7,549 nt of DNA from the NCBI GenBank assembly GCA_038133505.1, contig JAYPTI010000150.1, forward strand, positions 1 to 7,549, written 5' to 3'. The stretch comes from JAYQUR01 sp038133505 (GTDB taxonomy: Bacteria; Pseudomonadota; Alphaproteobacteria; MPNO01; UBA830). The notes under the pieces are model-generated. The model did no database searches and was not told the DNA's origin. It worked only from the letters and a program-made list of their open reading frames with translations. Each line of letters begins with the position of its first letter. Position 1 is the stretch's first letter. Shown here one piece after another: positions 1 to 6,112 of this stretch. Position numbers and translations under genes: made by a program.

Positions 1-2
1 CG

Positions 3-1736
3 CCGGTCTACGACCGCGAGGGCCTCGCGCCCGGCGCGACGGTCGACGGGCCGGCGGTCGTCATCGACGCGAACGCGACCACGGTCGTCGAGCCCGGCTG
101 GCGCGCCGAGATCACGCGGCACAACCACCTCGTCATGACCCGCGTCGAGGCGCGGCAGGACGAACACGCCATCGGCACCGACGCCGATCCGGTGATGCTC
201 GAGGTGTTCAACAACCTGTTCATGTCGATCGCCGAGCAGATGGGCGTCGTCCTGCAGAACACGTCTTACTCGGTGAACATCAAGGAGCGGCTCGACTTCT
301 CCTGCGCGATCTTCGACGACGACGGCGACCTGGTCGCCAACGCGCCGCATATCCCGGTCCATCTCGGCTCGATGAGCGAGAGCGTGAAGACGATCATCCG
401 CGAACGCGCCGGCACCGTGAAGCCGGGCGACGTGTTCGTGCTCAACGCACCCTACAACGGCGGTACGCACCTGCCCGACGTGACGGTGATGACGCCGGTG
501 TTCGAGGAGGGCGGCGACCGGCTGCTGTTCTACGTCGCCTCGCGCGGTCACCACGCCGAGATCGGCGGCAAGACGCCGGGCTCGATGCCGCCGGATTCGC
601 GCCACATCGACGAGGAAGGCGTGCTGATCGACAACTTCCAGCTCGTCGACCAGGGACGGCTGCGCGAGAAGGAGCTCGAGGAGCTTTTCACCACCGCGCC
701 GTACCCGACGCGCAATTTCCACCACAATCTCGGCGACCTGAAGGCTCAGATCGCGGCGAACGAGAAGGGCGCGCAGGAACTGCGCAAGATGGTCGGCCAT
801 TTCGGTCTCGACGTCGTGCTCGCCTACATGAAGCACGTCCAGGACAACGCGGAGGAATCGGTCCGCCGCGTCATCGAGCGCCTGTCCGACGGCGCGTTCG
901 AATACGAGATGGATTTCGGCGCACGGATAAAGGTGGCGATCACCGTCCACCCGGAAACGCGGTCGGCGACCATCGACTTCACCGGCACGTCGCCGCAGCA
1001 GAACAACAACTTCAACATCACCCATGCGGTGGCGGTCGCCGCCGTGCTCTATACCTTCCGGCTGATGGTCGATTCCGACATTCCGCTGAATGCCGGCTGC
1101 CTGAAGCCGCTCGACATCATCATCCCCGAAGACTGCATGCTGCGGCCGAAATACCCGGCTGCCGTCGTCGCCGGCAACGTCGAGACCTCCCAGGCGATCA
1201 CCGACACCATCCTCGGGGCGCTCGGCCTCATGGGCGCGGCTCAGGGGACGATGAACAACTTCACCTTCGGCAACGCCAACCACCAGTACTACGAAACGAT
1301 CTGCGGCGGTGCCGGCGCCGGCGCGGATTTCGACGGCACCGATGCCGTCCACACGCACATGACCAATACGCGGCTGACCGATCCGGAGATTCTCGAATGG
1401 CGCTTCCCGGTGATCCTCGAATCGTTCGAGATCCGGCGCGGCTCCGGCGGCGCGGGCAATCACCGGGGCGGCGACGGCGTCATCCGCAAGGTGATGTTCC
1501 GCGAACAGATGACCGCCTCGATGCTGTCCGGCCACCGGCGTATCCCGCCCTATGGCATGAAGGGCGGTGAGCCCGGCCAGCTCGGCCACAACTACGTGAT
1601 CCGCACGGACGGCAGCGTCACCGAGCAAGGCGGCACGGATTCGACCGAGGTCTATGCGGGCGACGTCTACGTCATCGAGACGCCCGGCGGCGGCGGTTAC
1701 GGGACCCCGGAAGGGCGGAAAGAGGCGGCGGAATAG
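3..1736 (+). CDS. 5-oxoprolinase, fused HyuA-HyuB type, 3' part (5' end outside window)
   Basis: ATP-dependent 5-oxoprolinase, which hydrolyses 5-oxoproline (pyroglutamate) to glutamate in the cytoplasm. About 577 residues are visible, the C-terminal half of a protein that is usually near 1,200-1,300 residues. The first ~45 residues (around GPAVVIDANATTVVEPGW) are the end of a hydantoinase-A domain. The same frame continues without a stop into a complete hydantoinase-B domain. That domain shows MSIAEQMG, NIKERLDFSC, NAPHIPVHLG, LNAPYNGGTHLPD, RGHHAEIGG, GNVETSQAITD, GGGAGAG-like CGGAGAGADF, THMTNTRLTDPEILE, GSGGAGNHRGGDG and a glycine-rich TPGGGGYG tail. These blocks match the eukaryotic OPLAH layout closely, which separates it from split hydantoinases. 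An ATG at 135 could be mistaken for the start of a separate HyuB gene, but it lies inside the open frame. N-methylhydantoinase or acetone-carboxylase-like activity is less likely. The family is certain; the exact substrate is inferred from similarity. Confidence 0.92.
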   Translation, partial: PVYDREGLAPGATVDGPAVVIDANATTVVEPGWRAEITRHNHLVMTRVEARQDEHAIGTDADPVMLEVFNNLFMSIAEQMGVVLQNTSYSVNIKERLDFSCAIFDDDGDLVANAPHIPVHLGSMSESVKTIIRERAGTVKPGDVFVLNAPYNGGTHLPDVTVMTPVFEEGGDRLLFYVASRGHHAEIGGKTPGSMPPDSRHIDEEGVLIDNFQLVDQGRLREKELEELFTTAPYPTRNFHHNLGDLKAQIAANEKGAQELRKMVGHFGLDVVLAYMKHVQDNAEESVRRVIERLSDGAFEYEMDFGARIKVAITVHPETRSATIDFTGTSPQQNNNFNITHAVAVAAVLYTFRLMVDSDIPLNAGCLKPLDIIIPEDCMLRPKYPAAVVAGNVETSQAITDTILGALGLMGAAQGTMNNFTFGNANHQYYETICGGAGAGADFDGTDAVHTHMTNTRLTDPEILEWRFPVILESFEIRRGSGGAGNHRGGDGVIRKVMFREQMTASMLSGHRRIPPYGMKGGEPGQLGHNYVIRTDGSVTEQGGTDSTEVYAGDVYVIETPGGGGYGTPEGRKEAAE

Positions 1737-1745
1737 GGCCGATTT

Positions 1746-1772
1746 CGCCAGTTCCTGGCGTCGCGCGGCGAC
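1746..1772 (+). repeat. Two tandem short hairpins after the oxoprolinase stop
   Basis: Ten bases past the stop lie two small perfect inverted repeats. CGCCAG (1746-1751) pairs with CTGGCG (1755-1760) over a 3-nt loop. GTCGC (1760-1764) pairs with GCGAC (1768-1772), also over a 3-nt loop. They share base 1760. No T-run follows, so they are not a standard intrinsic terminator. They could protect the 3' end of the mRNA, or be chance in GC-rich DNA. Confidence 0.35.
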
Positions 1773-1787
1773 AGACGCAAAAACTGC

Positions 1788-1815
1788 TTGAATCGCGGTA
1801 CGGAAGGTTTATCTG
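1788..1815 (+). promoter_or_regulatory. Weak candidate promoter for the methyltransferase/ATP-grasp gene
   Basis: TTGAAT (1788-1793) and TATCTG (1810-1815) are separated by 16 bases, a poor to moderate match to sigma70 -35/-10 boxes. They lie about 120 bp upstream of the chosen start, in the least coding-like part of the 198-bp gap. The gap suggests that the downstream gene may have its own promoter, but this pair is only a guess. Confidence 0.22.
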
Positions 1816-1922
1816 ACGCCGCGAAATTGTTTTCCGCCGGGCCGGCGCGATCGGTTCGGGCTCAGGGAGCGGTTGTTCGTCGTTATCCCGCCGGGGGCCA
1901 ATGCGCTGGTCCGGCCGTTATC

Positions 1923-1926
1923 GGGA
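1923..1926 (+). promoter_or_regulatory. Weak ribosome binding site supporting the start at 1935
   Basis: GGGA lies 8 nt before the ATG at 1935. It is short, but it sits at a normal distance before the only ATG at the 5' end of this frame. The frame can be extended upstream only to a TTG at 1788, which lacks a purine-rich site. Confidence 0.4.
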
Positions 1927-1934
1927 AATCCTCA

Positions 1935-3869
1935 ATGTCAAACTCCGACGCCGGCGCTTCGCCGCGACCTTCCGCCCGTTCTCCTCATCGCACCCTCGGA
2001 CCGATCTCGGATCTCGAAAAGCATCTGCCGGCCGATTGGTGGCGGTCGCTGTTCAATGCGGTCTATCTGAAGACCGACGGCGATGTCGTCGAGAACGCGG
2101 CCAACACGGCGGCCGATATCGATCTCGTCATCCGCGCTTCCGGGATCGAGAAGAACGACCGGATCGTCGATCTGTGCTGCGGCCAGGGACGGCATACGCT
2201 GGAGCTCGCCCGCCGCGGCTATCGCAACCTGACCGGCTTCGACCGGTCGCGGTATCTCGTCCGCCTGGCGCGCCGCCGCGCACAGAACGAAAACCTGCCG
2301 GTTACGTTCCGTGAGGCCGATGCCCGCAAGTTCCGCTATGAGGAAGGCGCGGCGGATGCGGTGCTCGTGATGGGCAACTCGTTCGGCTATTTCGAGCGGG
2401 AAGAGGACGATACGGCCGTCCTGACGGCGATCCGCCGCGCGCTTCGCTCGCGCGGGACGCTGGTGATGGACATCGCCGACGGCGAGTGGATCGCCGCTAA
2501 TTACGAGCAGCGGTCGTGGGAATGGATCGACCAGAACCAGTTCGTCTGCCGCGAACGCACGCTGTCGTCCGACGGCGGCCGCCTGATCACGCGCGAGGTC
2601 GTCGTCCACGCCGAGAAGGGCGTCATCGCCGACCAGTTCTACGCCGAACGCCTCTATTCGCAGGAGACGATCACGCGCCTTCTGGCGGATGCCGGTTTCG
2701 GCGATATCCGCATCCACGACACGGTGGTGTCCCAGTCCGAGCGCAACCAGGACCTCGGCATGATGGCGCGGCGCATCTTCCTGACCGCCGAGGGTCCCGT
2801 CCGCCCGACGCAGGCGATCATCGAATCCGTTCCGCTGCCCGACGTGACGGTCCTGCTCGGCGATCCGCGCCTGCCCGATACCGTGAAGCTCGGCGGCCAG
2901 TTCAACCCCGAAGACCTCGCGACCGTCCAGAAACTGAAGGACGCGCTCGGCGAGCTCGAAGGATTCCGCTTCTCCTACCACGACAATCACCAGGCGTTCC
3001 TGACCGCGATGCGGAACGAGCCGCCGACCTTCGTGCTCAATCTCTGCGACGAGGGTTACGACAACGACGCGTTGATGGAACTGCACGTGCCGGCTTATCT
3101 CGAAATGCTGGGCATTCCCTATACCGGCGCGGGACCGTCCTGCCTCGGGCTGTGCTACGACAAGTCGCTGGTGCGCGCGGTCGCGGACGCGGTGGACGTG
3201 CCGGTGCCCGCCGAGACCTACGTGGCGATCGACGACAGCTCGGGCACGCTGCCCTCGGTGTTTCCGGCGCTGATCAAGCCGGCCAAGGGCGACAGCTCGA
3301 TCGGCATCACGCAGCACGCGGTGGTGCGCACGCCCGAGGAGGCCATCGCCTATCTCGACACGCTGCGCGAGACTGTTCCCGACCGGGATGCGCTGATCCA
3401 GGAATATCTGGAAGGCAACGAATATACGGTCGGACTGATCGGCAATCCCGGCTTCGGGCTGCGCCCGCTGCCGGTGCTGGAAGTCGATTACTCCAGGCTG
3501 CCGGCGGGGCTGCCGAAGATCCTGTCCTACGAATCCAAATGGGATCCCGAGTCGCCCTACTGGACGAGCATCGGCTATCGCGAGGCGGACATCCCCGAGG
3601 ACCTCCGGCGCAATCTCATCGACTGGTCGATCCGCCTGTTCGACCGGCTCGGCTGCCGCGATTATGCGCGCTTCGATTTCCGCTGCGGCGCCGACGGCGT
3701 GCCGCGACTGCTCGAGGTCAACCCGAACCCCGGCTGGTGCTGGGACGGCAAGATGAACCTGATGGCCGAGATGGAAGGCCTGCGCTACGCCGACCTGCTG
3801 CGGCTGATCCTCGAAGCGGCGCAGGCGCGCGTTGCGTCGGGCGTCCGGGCTGCAACGGTCGCTGCCTAG
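1935..3869 (+). CDS. Bifunctional SAM-dependent methyltransferase / D-Ala-D-Ala ligase-like ATP-grasp protein
   Basis: A 644-residue two-domain enzyme, probably cytoplasmic: no signal peptide or membrane segment is seen. After a Ser/Pro-rich start, residues ~30-285 are a class I methyltransferase. Its SAM-binding motif I is VDLCCGQGRH (78-87), an acidic residue follows beta 2 (GFD, D103), D129 lies in READA, and the motif-IV region is NSFGYF (148-153). Residues ~300-630 are an ATP-grasp ligase of the Ddl fold: IPYTGAGPSCLGLCYDK (394-410), lysine and glycine loop IKPAKGDSSIG (447-457), IQEYLEGNEYTVG (488-500), and metal-ligand positions D581, E594 and N596 in FDF and EVNPNPG. Both active sites look intact. 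The usual Ddl N-terminal GGxSxE motif and the HGxxGEDG block are absent; NLCDEGYDND (369-378) stands at the latter place. The substrate is therefore probably not simply D-Ala plus D-Ala. The frame extends 49 codons further upstream to a TTG, but that stretch looks non-coding. The domain calls are firm; the reaction is unknown. Confidence 0.85.
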   Translation: MSNSDAGASPRPSARSPHRTLGPISDLEKHLPADWWRSLFNAVYLKTDGDVVENAANTAADIDLVIRASGIEKNDRIVDLCCGQGRHTLELARRGYRNLTGFDRSRYLVRLARRRAQNENLPVTFREADARKFRYEEGAADAVLVMGNSFGYFEREEDDTAVLTAIRRALRSRGTLVMDIADGEWIAANYEQRSWEWIDQNQFVCRERTLSSDGGRLITREVVVHAEKGVIADQFYAERLYSQETITRLLADAGFGDIRIHDTVVSQSERNQDLGMMARRIFLTAEGPVRPTQAIIESVPLPDVTVLLGDPRLPDTVKLGGQFNPEDLATVQKLKDALGELEGFRFSYHDNHQAFLTAMRNEPPTFVLNLCDEGYDNDALMELHVPAYLEMLGIPYTGAGPSCLGLCYDKSLVRAVADAVDVPVPAETYVAIDDSSGTLPSVFPALIKPAKGDSSIGITQHAVVRTPEEAIAYLDTLRETVPDRDALIQEYLEGNEYTVGLIGNPGFGLRPLPVLEVDYSRLPAGLPKILSYESKWDPESPYWTSIGYREADIPEDLRRNLIDWSIRLFDRLGCRDYARFDFRCGADGVPRLLEVNPNPGWCWDGKMNLMAEMEGLRYADLLRLILEAAQARVASGVRAATVAA

Positions 3870-3875
3870 TTTCCC

Positions 3876-3904
3876 CTGACAACGGTCCGCTTCCGCCCTA
3901 GATT
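3876..3904 (+). promoter_or_regulatory. Sigma70-type promoter for the DUF1445-LDHD operon
   Basis: CTGACA (3876-3881) is followed after exactly 17 bases by TAGATT (3899-3904). This is 5/6 to the -35 and 4/6 to the -10 consensus at optimal spacing. It starts 6 bases after the stop of the upstream gene and lies 25 bases before the ATG at 3930. Transcription would begin around 3910-3913, giving a short leader. It suggests that the DUF1445 and dehydrogenase genes form their own transcription unit even though they follow the fusion gene closely. Confidence 0.55.
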
Positions 3905-3916
3905 GGGAGCGGACCG
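3883..3916 (+). promoter_or_regulatory. Perfect 9-bp inverted repeat overlapping the promoter (candidate operator or attenuator)
   Basis: CGGTCCGCT (3883-3891) is repeated inverted as AGCGGACCG (3908-3916). Three more pairs (3892-3894 with 3905-3907, one of them G-U) leave a 10-nt loop. The arms lie in the -35/-10 spacer and just past the -10 box, and the right arm ends one base before the Shine-Dalgarno site. A regulator bound here would cover the promoter. In readthrough RNA from upstream, the same sequence would form a strong hairpin next to the ribosome site. No T-run follows, so it is not a standard terminator. Confidence 0.5.
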
Positions 3917-3917
3917 C

Positions 3918-3924
3918 GGGAGGA
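3918..3924 (+). promoter_or_regulatory. Strong ribosome binding site fixing the DUF1445 start
   Basis: GGGAGGA lies 5 nt before the ATG at 3930. It rules out the in-frame upstream codon at 3903, which lies inside the -10 box and palindrome and would add nine non-conserved residues. Confidence 0.75.
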
Positions 3925-3929
3925 AATAC

Positions 3930-4724
3930 ATGGCGACGACCGTCGAACCCTTTGCCACGCCGGGCGACCTGCGCACGGCCTGCCGCACGGGCGCCTATGA
4001 CGGCCCGACGTCGGGCCACGCGCCCGGCTTCGTGCAGGCCAACATGGTGATCCTGCCGGCGGCCGACGCCGAGGATTTTCGGCTGTTCTGCGAGCGCAAT
4101 CCGAAGCCCTGCCCGGTGCTCGAGATTCTCGACGCGGGCGATCCCGAGCCGAAGAATTGTGCGCCCGGGGCGGACATCCGGACCGACCTGTCGCTCTACC
4201 GCGTGTTCCGGAACGGAGAGATGGTCGGCGACGTCACCGACATCTCCGATCTTTGGCGCGACGATTTCGTCACCTTCCTGCTCGGCTGCTCGTTCACCGC
4301 CGAGGAGGCGCTGAGCGCCGCCGGACTGGAACCGCGCCATATCCGCGAGACCGGCATCGTGCCGATGTTCCGGACGACCAAGCCGGCGGAGAGCGCGGGC
4401 AAGTTCAGCGGGCCCTACGTCGTCTCGATGCGCCCTTACACGCCCGCGGACGCGCAGCGCGCCGCCGAGGTCACCGACGCCTATCCGATGGCCCATGGCG
4501 GACCTATCCAGATCGGCGATCCGGATGCGCTGGGCATCCGGGATATCCGCAATCCGGAATACGGGATGCCGGTCACCATAAAGGAGGGGGAAATCCCTGT
4601 TTTCTGGGCTTGCGGGGTAACGCCGCAGGAGGCGATCAGGAACGCCAAGCCCGAAATCGCGATCACCCACGCGCCGGGCTACATGTTCGTGTCCGACCTC
4701 CGCTCGGACGACGGAAGGCTCTAG
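3930..4724 (+). CDS. DUF1445 / YcsI (UPF0317) family protein, putative hydro-lyase or D-glutamate cyclase-like
   Basis: A 264-residue cytoplasmic protein, the normal length for the single-domain DUF1445 family, annotated elsewhere as YcsI or putative hydro-lyase. Visible family blocks are HAPGFVQANMVILP (30-43), RTDLSLYRVFRNGE (84-97), VTFLLGCSFTAEEAL (114-128), GPYVVSMRPY (161-170), AHGGPIQIGDP (188-198), IPVFWACGVTPQEA (222-235) and ITHAPGYMFVSDL (245-257). The mammalian D-glutamate cyclase carries this domain plus a second one (DUF4392) and converts D-glutamate to 5-oxo-D-proline. Here DUF1445 stands alone, so that activity is only suggested. A 5-oxoprolinase two genes upstream makes the suggestion more attractive. 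It has its own promoter, a strong ribosome site, and a dehydrogenase gene 2 nt downstream that is probably co-transcribed. Family membership is secure; the function is uncertain. Confidence 0.9.
   Translation: MATTVEPFATPGDLRTACRTGAYDGPTSGHAPGFVQANMVILPAADAEDFRLFCERNPKPCPVLEILDAGDPEPKNCAPGADIRTDLSLYRVFRNGEMVGDVTDISDLWRDDFVTFLLGCSFTAEEALSAAGLEPRHIRETGIVPMFRTTKPAESAGKFSGPYVVSMRPYTPADAQRAAEVTDAYPMAHGGPIQIGDPDALGIRDIRNPEYGMPVTIKEGEIPVFWACGVTPQEAIRNAKPEIAITHAPGYMFVSDLRSDDGRL
4713..4718 (+). promoter_or_regulatory. Ribosome binding site for the dehydrogenase, inside the DUF1445 3' end
   Basis: GGAAGG lies 8 nt before the ATG at 4727 and overlaps the last codons of DUF1445. It supports 4727 over the long in-frame extension reaching back to 4157, which merely shadows DUF1445. 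Close spacing suggests translational coupling. Confidence 0.6.
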
Positions 4725-4726
4725 AG

Positions 4727-6112
4727 ATGGACGGCGCCGCGGGTCAGATTCAGACCGCCATCGACATCCTGCGCCAGCGCTTCGGCGATCGGCTGACGAC
4801 CAATGCCGATATCCGCGAGCGCCACGGGACGGACGAATCCTATCACGCGCCCAAGGCGCCCGACGCGGTGGTGTTTCCGCACACGACCGACGAGGTGGTG
4901 GAGATCGTCAATATCTGCCGCGAGCACCGGACGCCGATCATCCCGTTCGGCGTCGGCTCGTCTCTCGAAGGGCACATTGCGGCGCTCGAAGGCGGCGTCT
5001 CGGTCGATGTCGGCCAGATGAACAAGGTGCTTCGCGTCAGCGCCGAAGACCTCGACGTCACGGTCGAACCCGGCGTGACACGCAAGCAGCTCAACGAGCA
5101 TCTCCGCGGTACGGGGCTGTTCTTCCCGATCGATCCCGGCGCCGACGCCTCGATCGGCGGCATGTGCGCGACGCGCGCGTCCGGCACCAACGCCGTCCGC
5201 TACGGCACGATGCGCGACAACGTGCTGTCGCTCGCCGTCGTTCTCGCCGACGGCACGCTGATCCGGACCGGCGGGCGGGCCCGGAAGTCGTCGGCGGGTT
5301 ACGACCTGACGCGGCTGTTCATCGGCTCCGAGGGCACGCTCGGCATCATCGTCGAGGCGACGCTGCGTCTCTACGGCATCCCGGAGACGATCTCCGCGGC
5401 AGTCTGCACCTATCCCAGCGTCGACGACGCGGTGAACACGACGATCCTGACCATCCAGTCCGGCATACCGATCGCCCGGATCGAGCTGGTCGACGAGATG
5501 CAGATGCGCGCGATCAACAAGTTCTCCGGCCTCGGCTATCCCGAGCGGCCGACGCTGTTCTACGAGTTCCACGGCACCGAGGCGGGCGTCGCGGAGCAGA
5601 TCGAGAGCGTGCGGGCGATTTCGGACGAATTCGGCGGCGACGATTTCCAGTATGCGGCGCGTCCCGAGGACCGGACCAGGCTGTGGCAGGCGCGCCACGA
5701 TTCTCACTACGCCAACATGCAGCTCCGCGCCGGTGCGAAGGCCTGGCCGACCGACGTCTGCGTGCCGATCTCGCGCCTTGCGGAATGCATTGCCGAGACG
5801 CGCCGGGATATCGAGGACTCCGGCCTGCTGGCGCCGATCGTCGGCCATGTCGGCGACGGCAACTTCCACGTCGACATGGTGCTGGACCCCGACGACGCCG
5901 ACGAGGTGGCGCGCGCCGTCGCGCTCAACGAGCGTCTCGTCGCCCGCGCGCTTGCGATGGACGGGACGTGCACCGGCGAGCACGGCGTCGGTTACGGCAA
6001 GATGGACAAGCTGGTGGACGAGCACGGCCCGGCCGTCGAGGTGATGCGCGCGCTCAAGCGCACGCTCGATCCGCTGAACCTGATGAACCCGGGAAAGGTC
6101 GTCCGGGTCTAG
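4727..6112 (+). CDS. FAD-dependent D-lactate dehydrogenase (cytochrome), LDHD/GlcD family
   Basis: A 461-residue flavoprotein that oxidises D-lactate or related D-2-hydroxy acids to the 2-oxo acid, passing electrons to a cytochrome or another respiratory carrier. The N-terminal PCMH-type FAD-binding domain (about 40-220) shows PFGVGSSLEGH (73-83), VEPGVTRKQLNEHL (113-126), PGADASIGGM (137-146), ASGTNAVRYGTMRDNV (151-166) and GSEGTLGII (200-208). The C-terminal FAD-oxidase domain shows ARIELVDE (250-257), the metal/substrate region HVGDGNFH (374-381), GTCTGEHGVGYGK (413-425) and the closing NPGK (454-457). The match to human LDHD runs through nearly every block, better than to GlcD or D-2-hydroxyglutarate dehydrogenase. 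No signal peptide or transmembrane helix is visible, so it is cytoplasmic or peripheral to the membrane. It follows DUF1445 by 2 nt and is almost surely co-transcribed. Its true substrate could be a D-2-hydroxy acid linked to the neighbouring D-glutamate/oxoproline genes. Confidence 0.93.
   Translation: MDGAAGQIQTAIDILRQRFGDRLTTNADIRERHGTDESYHAPKAPDAVVFPHTTDEVVEIVNICREHRTPIIPFGVGSSLEGHIAALEGGVSVDVGQMNKVLRVSAEDLDVTVEPGVTRKQLNEHLRGTGLFFPIDPGADASIGGMCATRASGTNAVRYGTMRDNVLSLAVVLADGTLIRTGGRARKSSAGYDLTRLFIGSEGTLGIIVEATLRLYGIPETISAAVCTYPSVDDAVNTTILTIQSGIPIARIELVDEMQMRAINKFSGLGYPERPTLFYEFHGTEAGVAEQIESVRAISDEFGGDDFQYAARPEDRTRLWQARHDSHYANMQLRAGAKAWPTDVCVPISRLAECIAETRRDIEDSGLLAPIVGHVGDGNFHVDMVLDPDDADEVARAVALNERLVARALAMDGTCTGEHGVGYGKMDKLVDEHGPAVEVMRALKRTLDPLNLMNPGKVVRV

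Noticed and set aside
1788..1934. Upstream extension of the methyltransferase/ATP-grasp gene to a TTG codon
   Set aside because: There is no ribosome site before the TTG and the added 49 residues look non-coding. The ATG at 1935 has a GGGA at normal spacing.
1935..3869. The ATP-grasp domain as the cell-wall D-Ala-D-Ala ligase (ddl)
   Set aside because: The canonical Ddl N-terminal motifs are missing, the domain is fused to a methyltransferase, and no cell-wall or division genes are nearby.
3883..3916. The strong inverted repeat as an intrinsic terminator of the fusion gene
   Set aside because: It lacks a T-run and is followed at once by a purine-rich ribosome site. It overlaps promoter boxes, so an operator or attenuator reading fits better.
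1938..4670. A 910-codon open frame on the minus strand
   Set aside because: It runs antisense to two well-recognised genes and through their promoter gap. Its translation is Arg/Asp/Val/His-rich with no known motif, as expected from the codon bias of GC-rich genes read backwards.
4721..6025. A 434-codon open frame on the minus strand
   Set aside because: It is the exact antisense mirror of the D-lactate dehydrogenase gene and shows no domain of its own.
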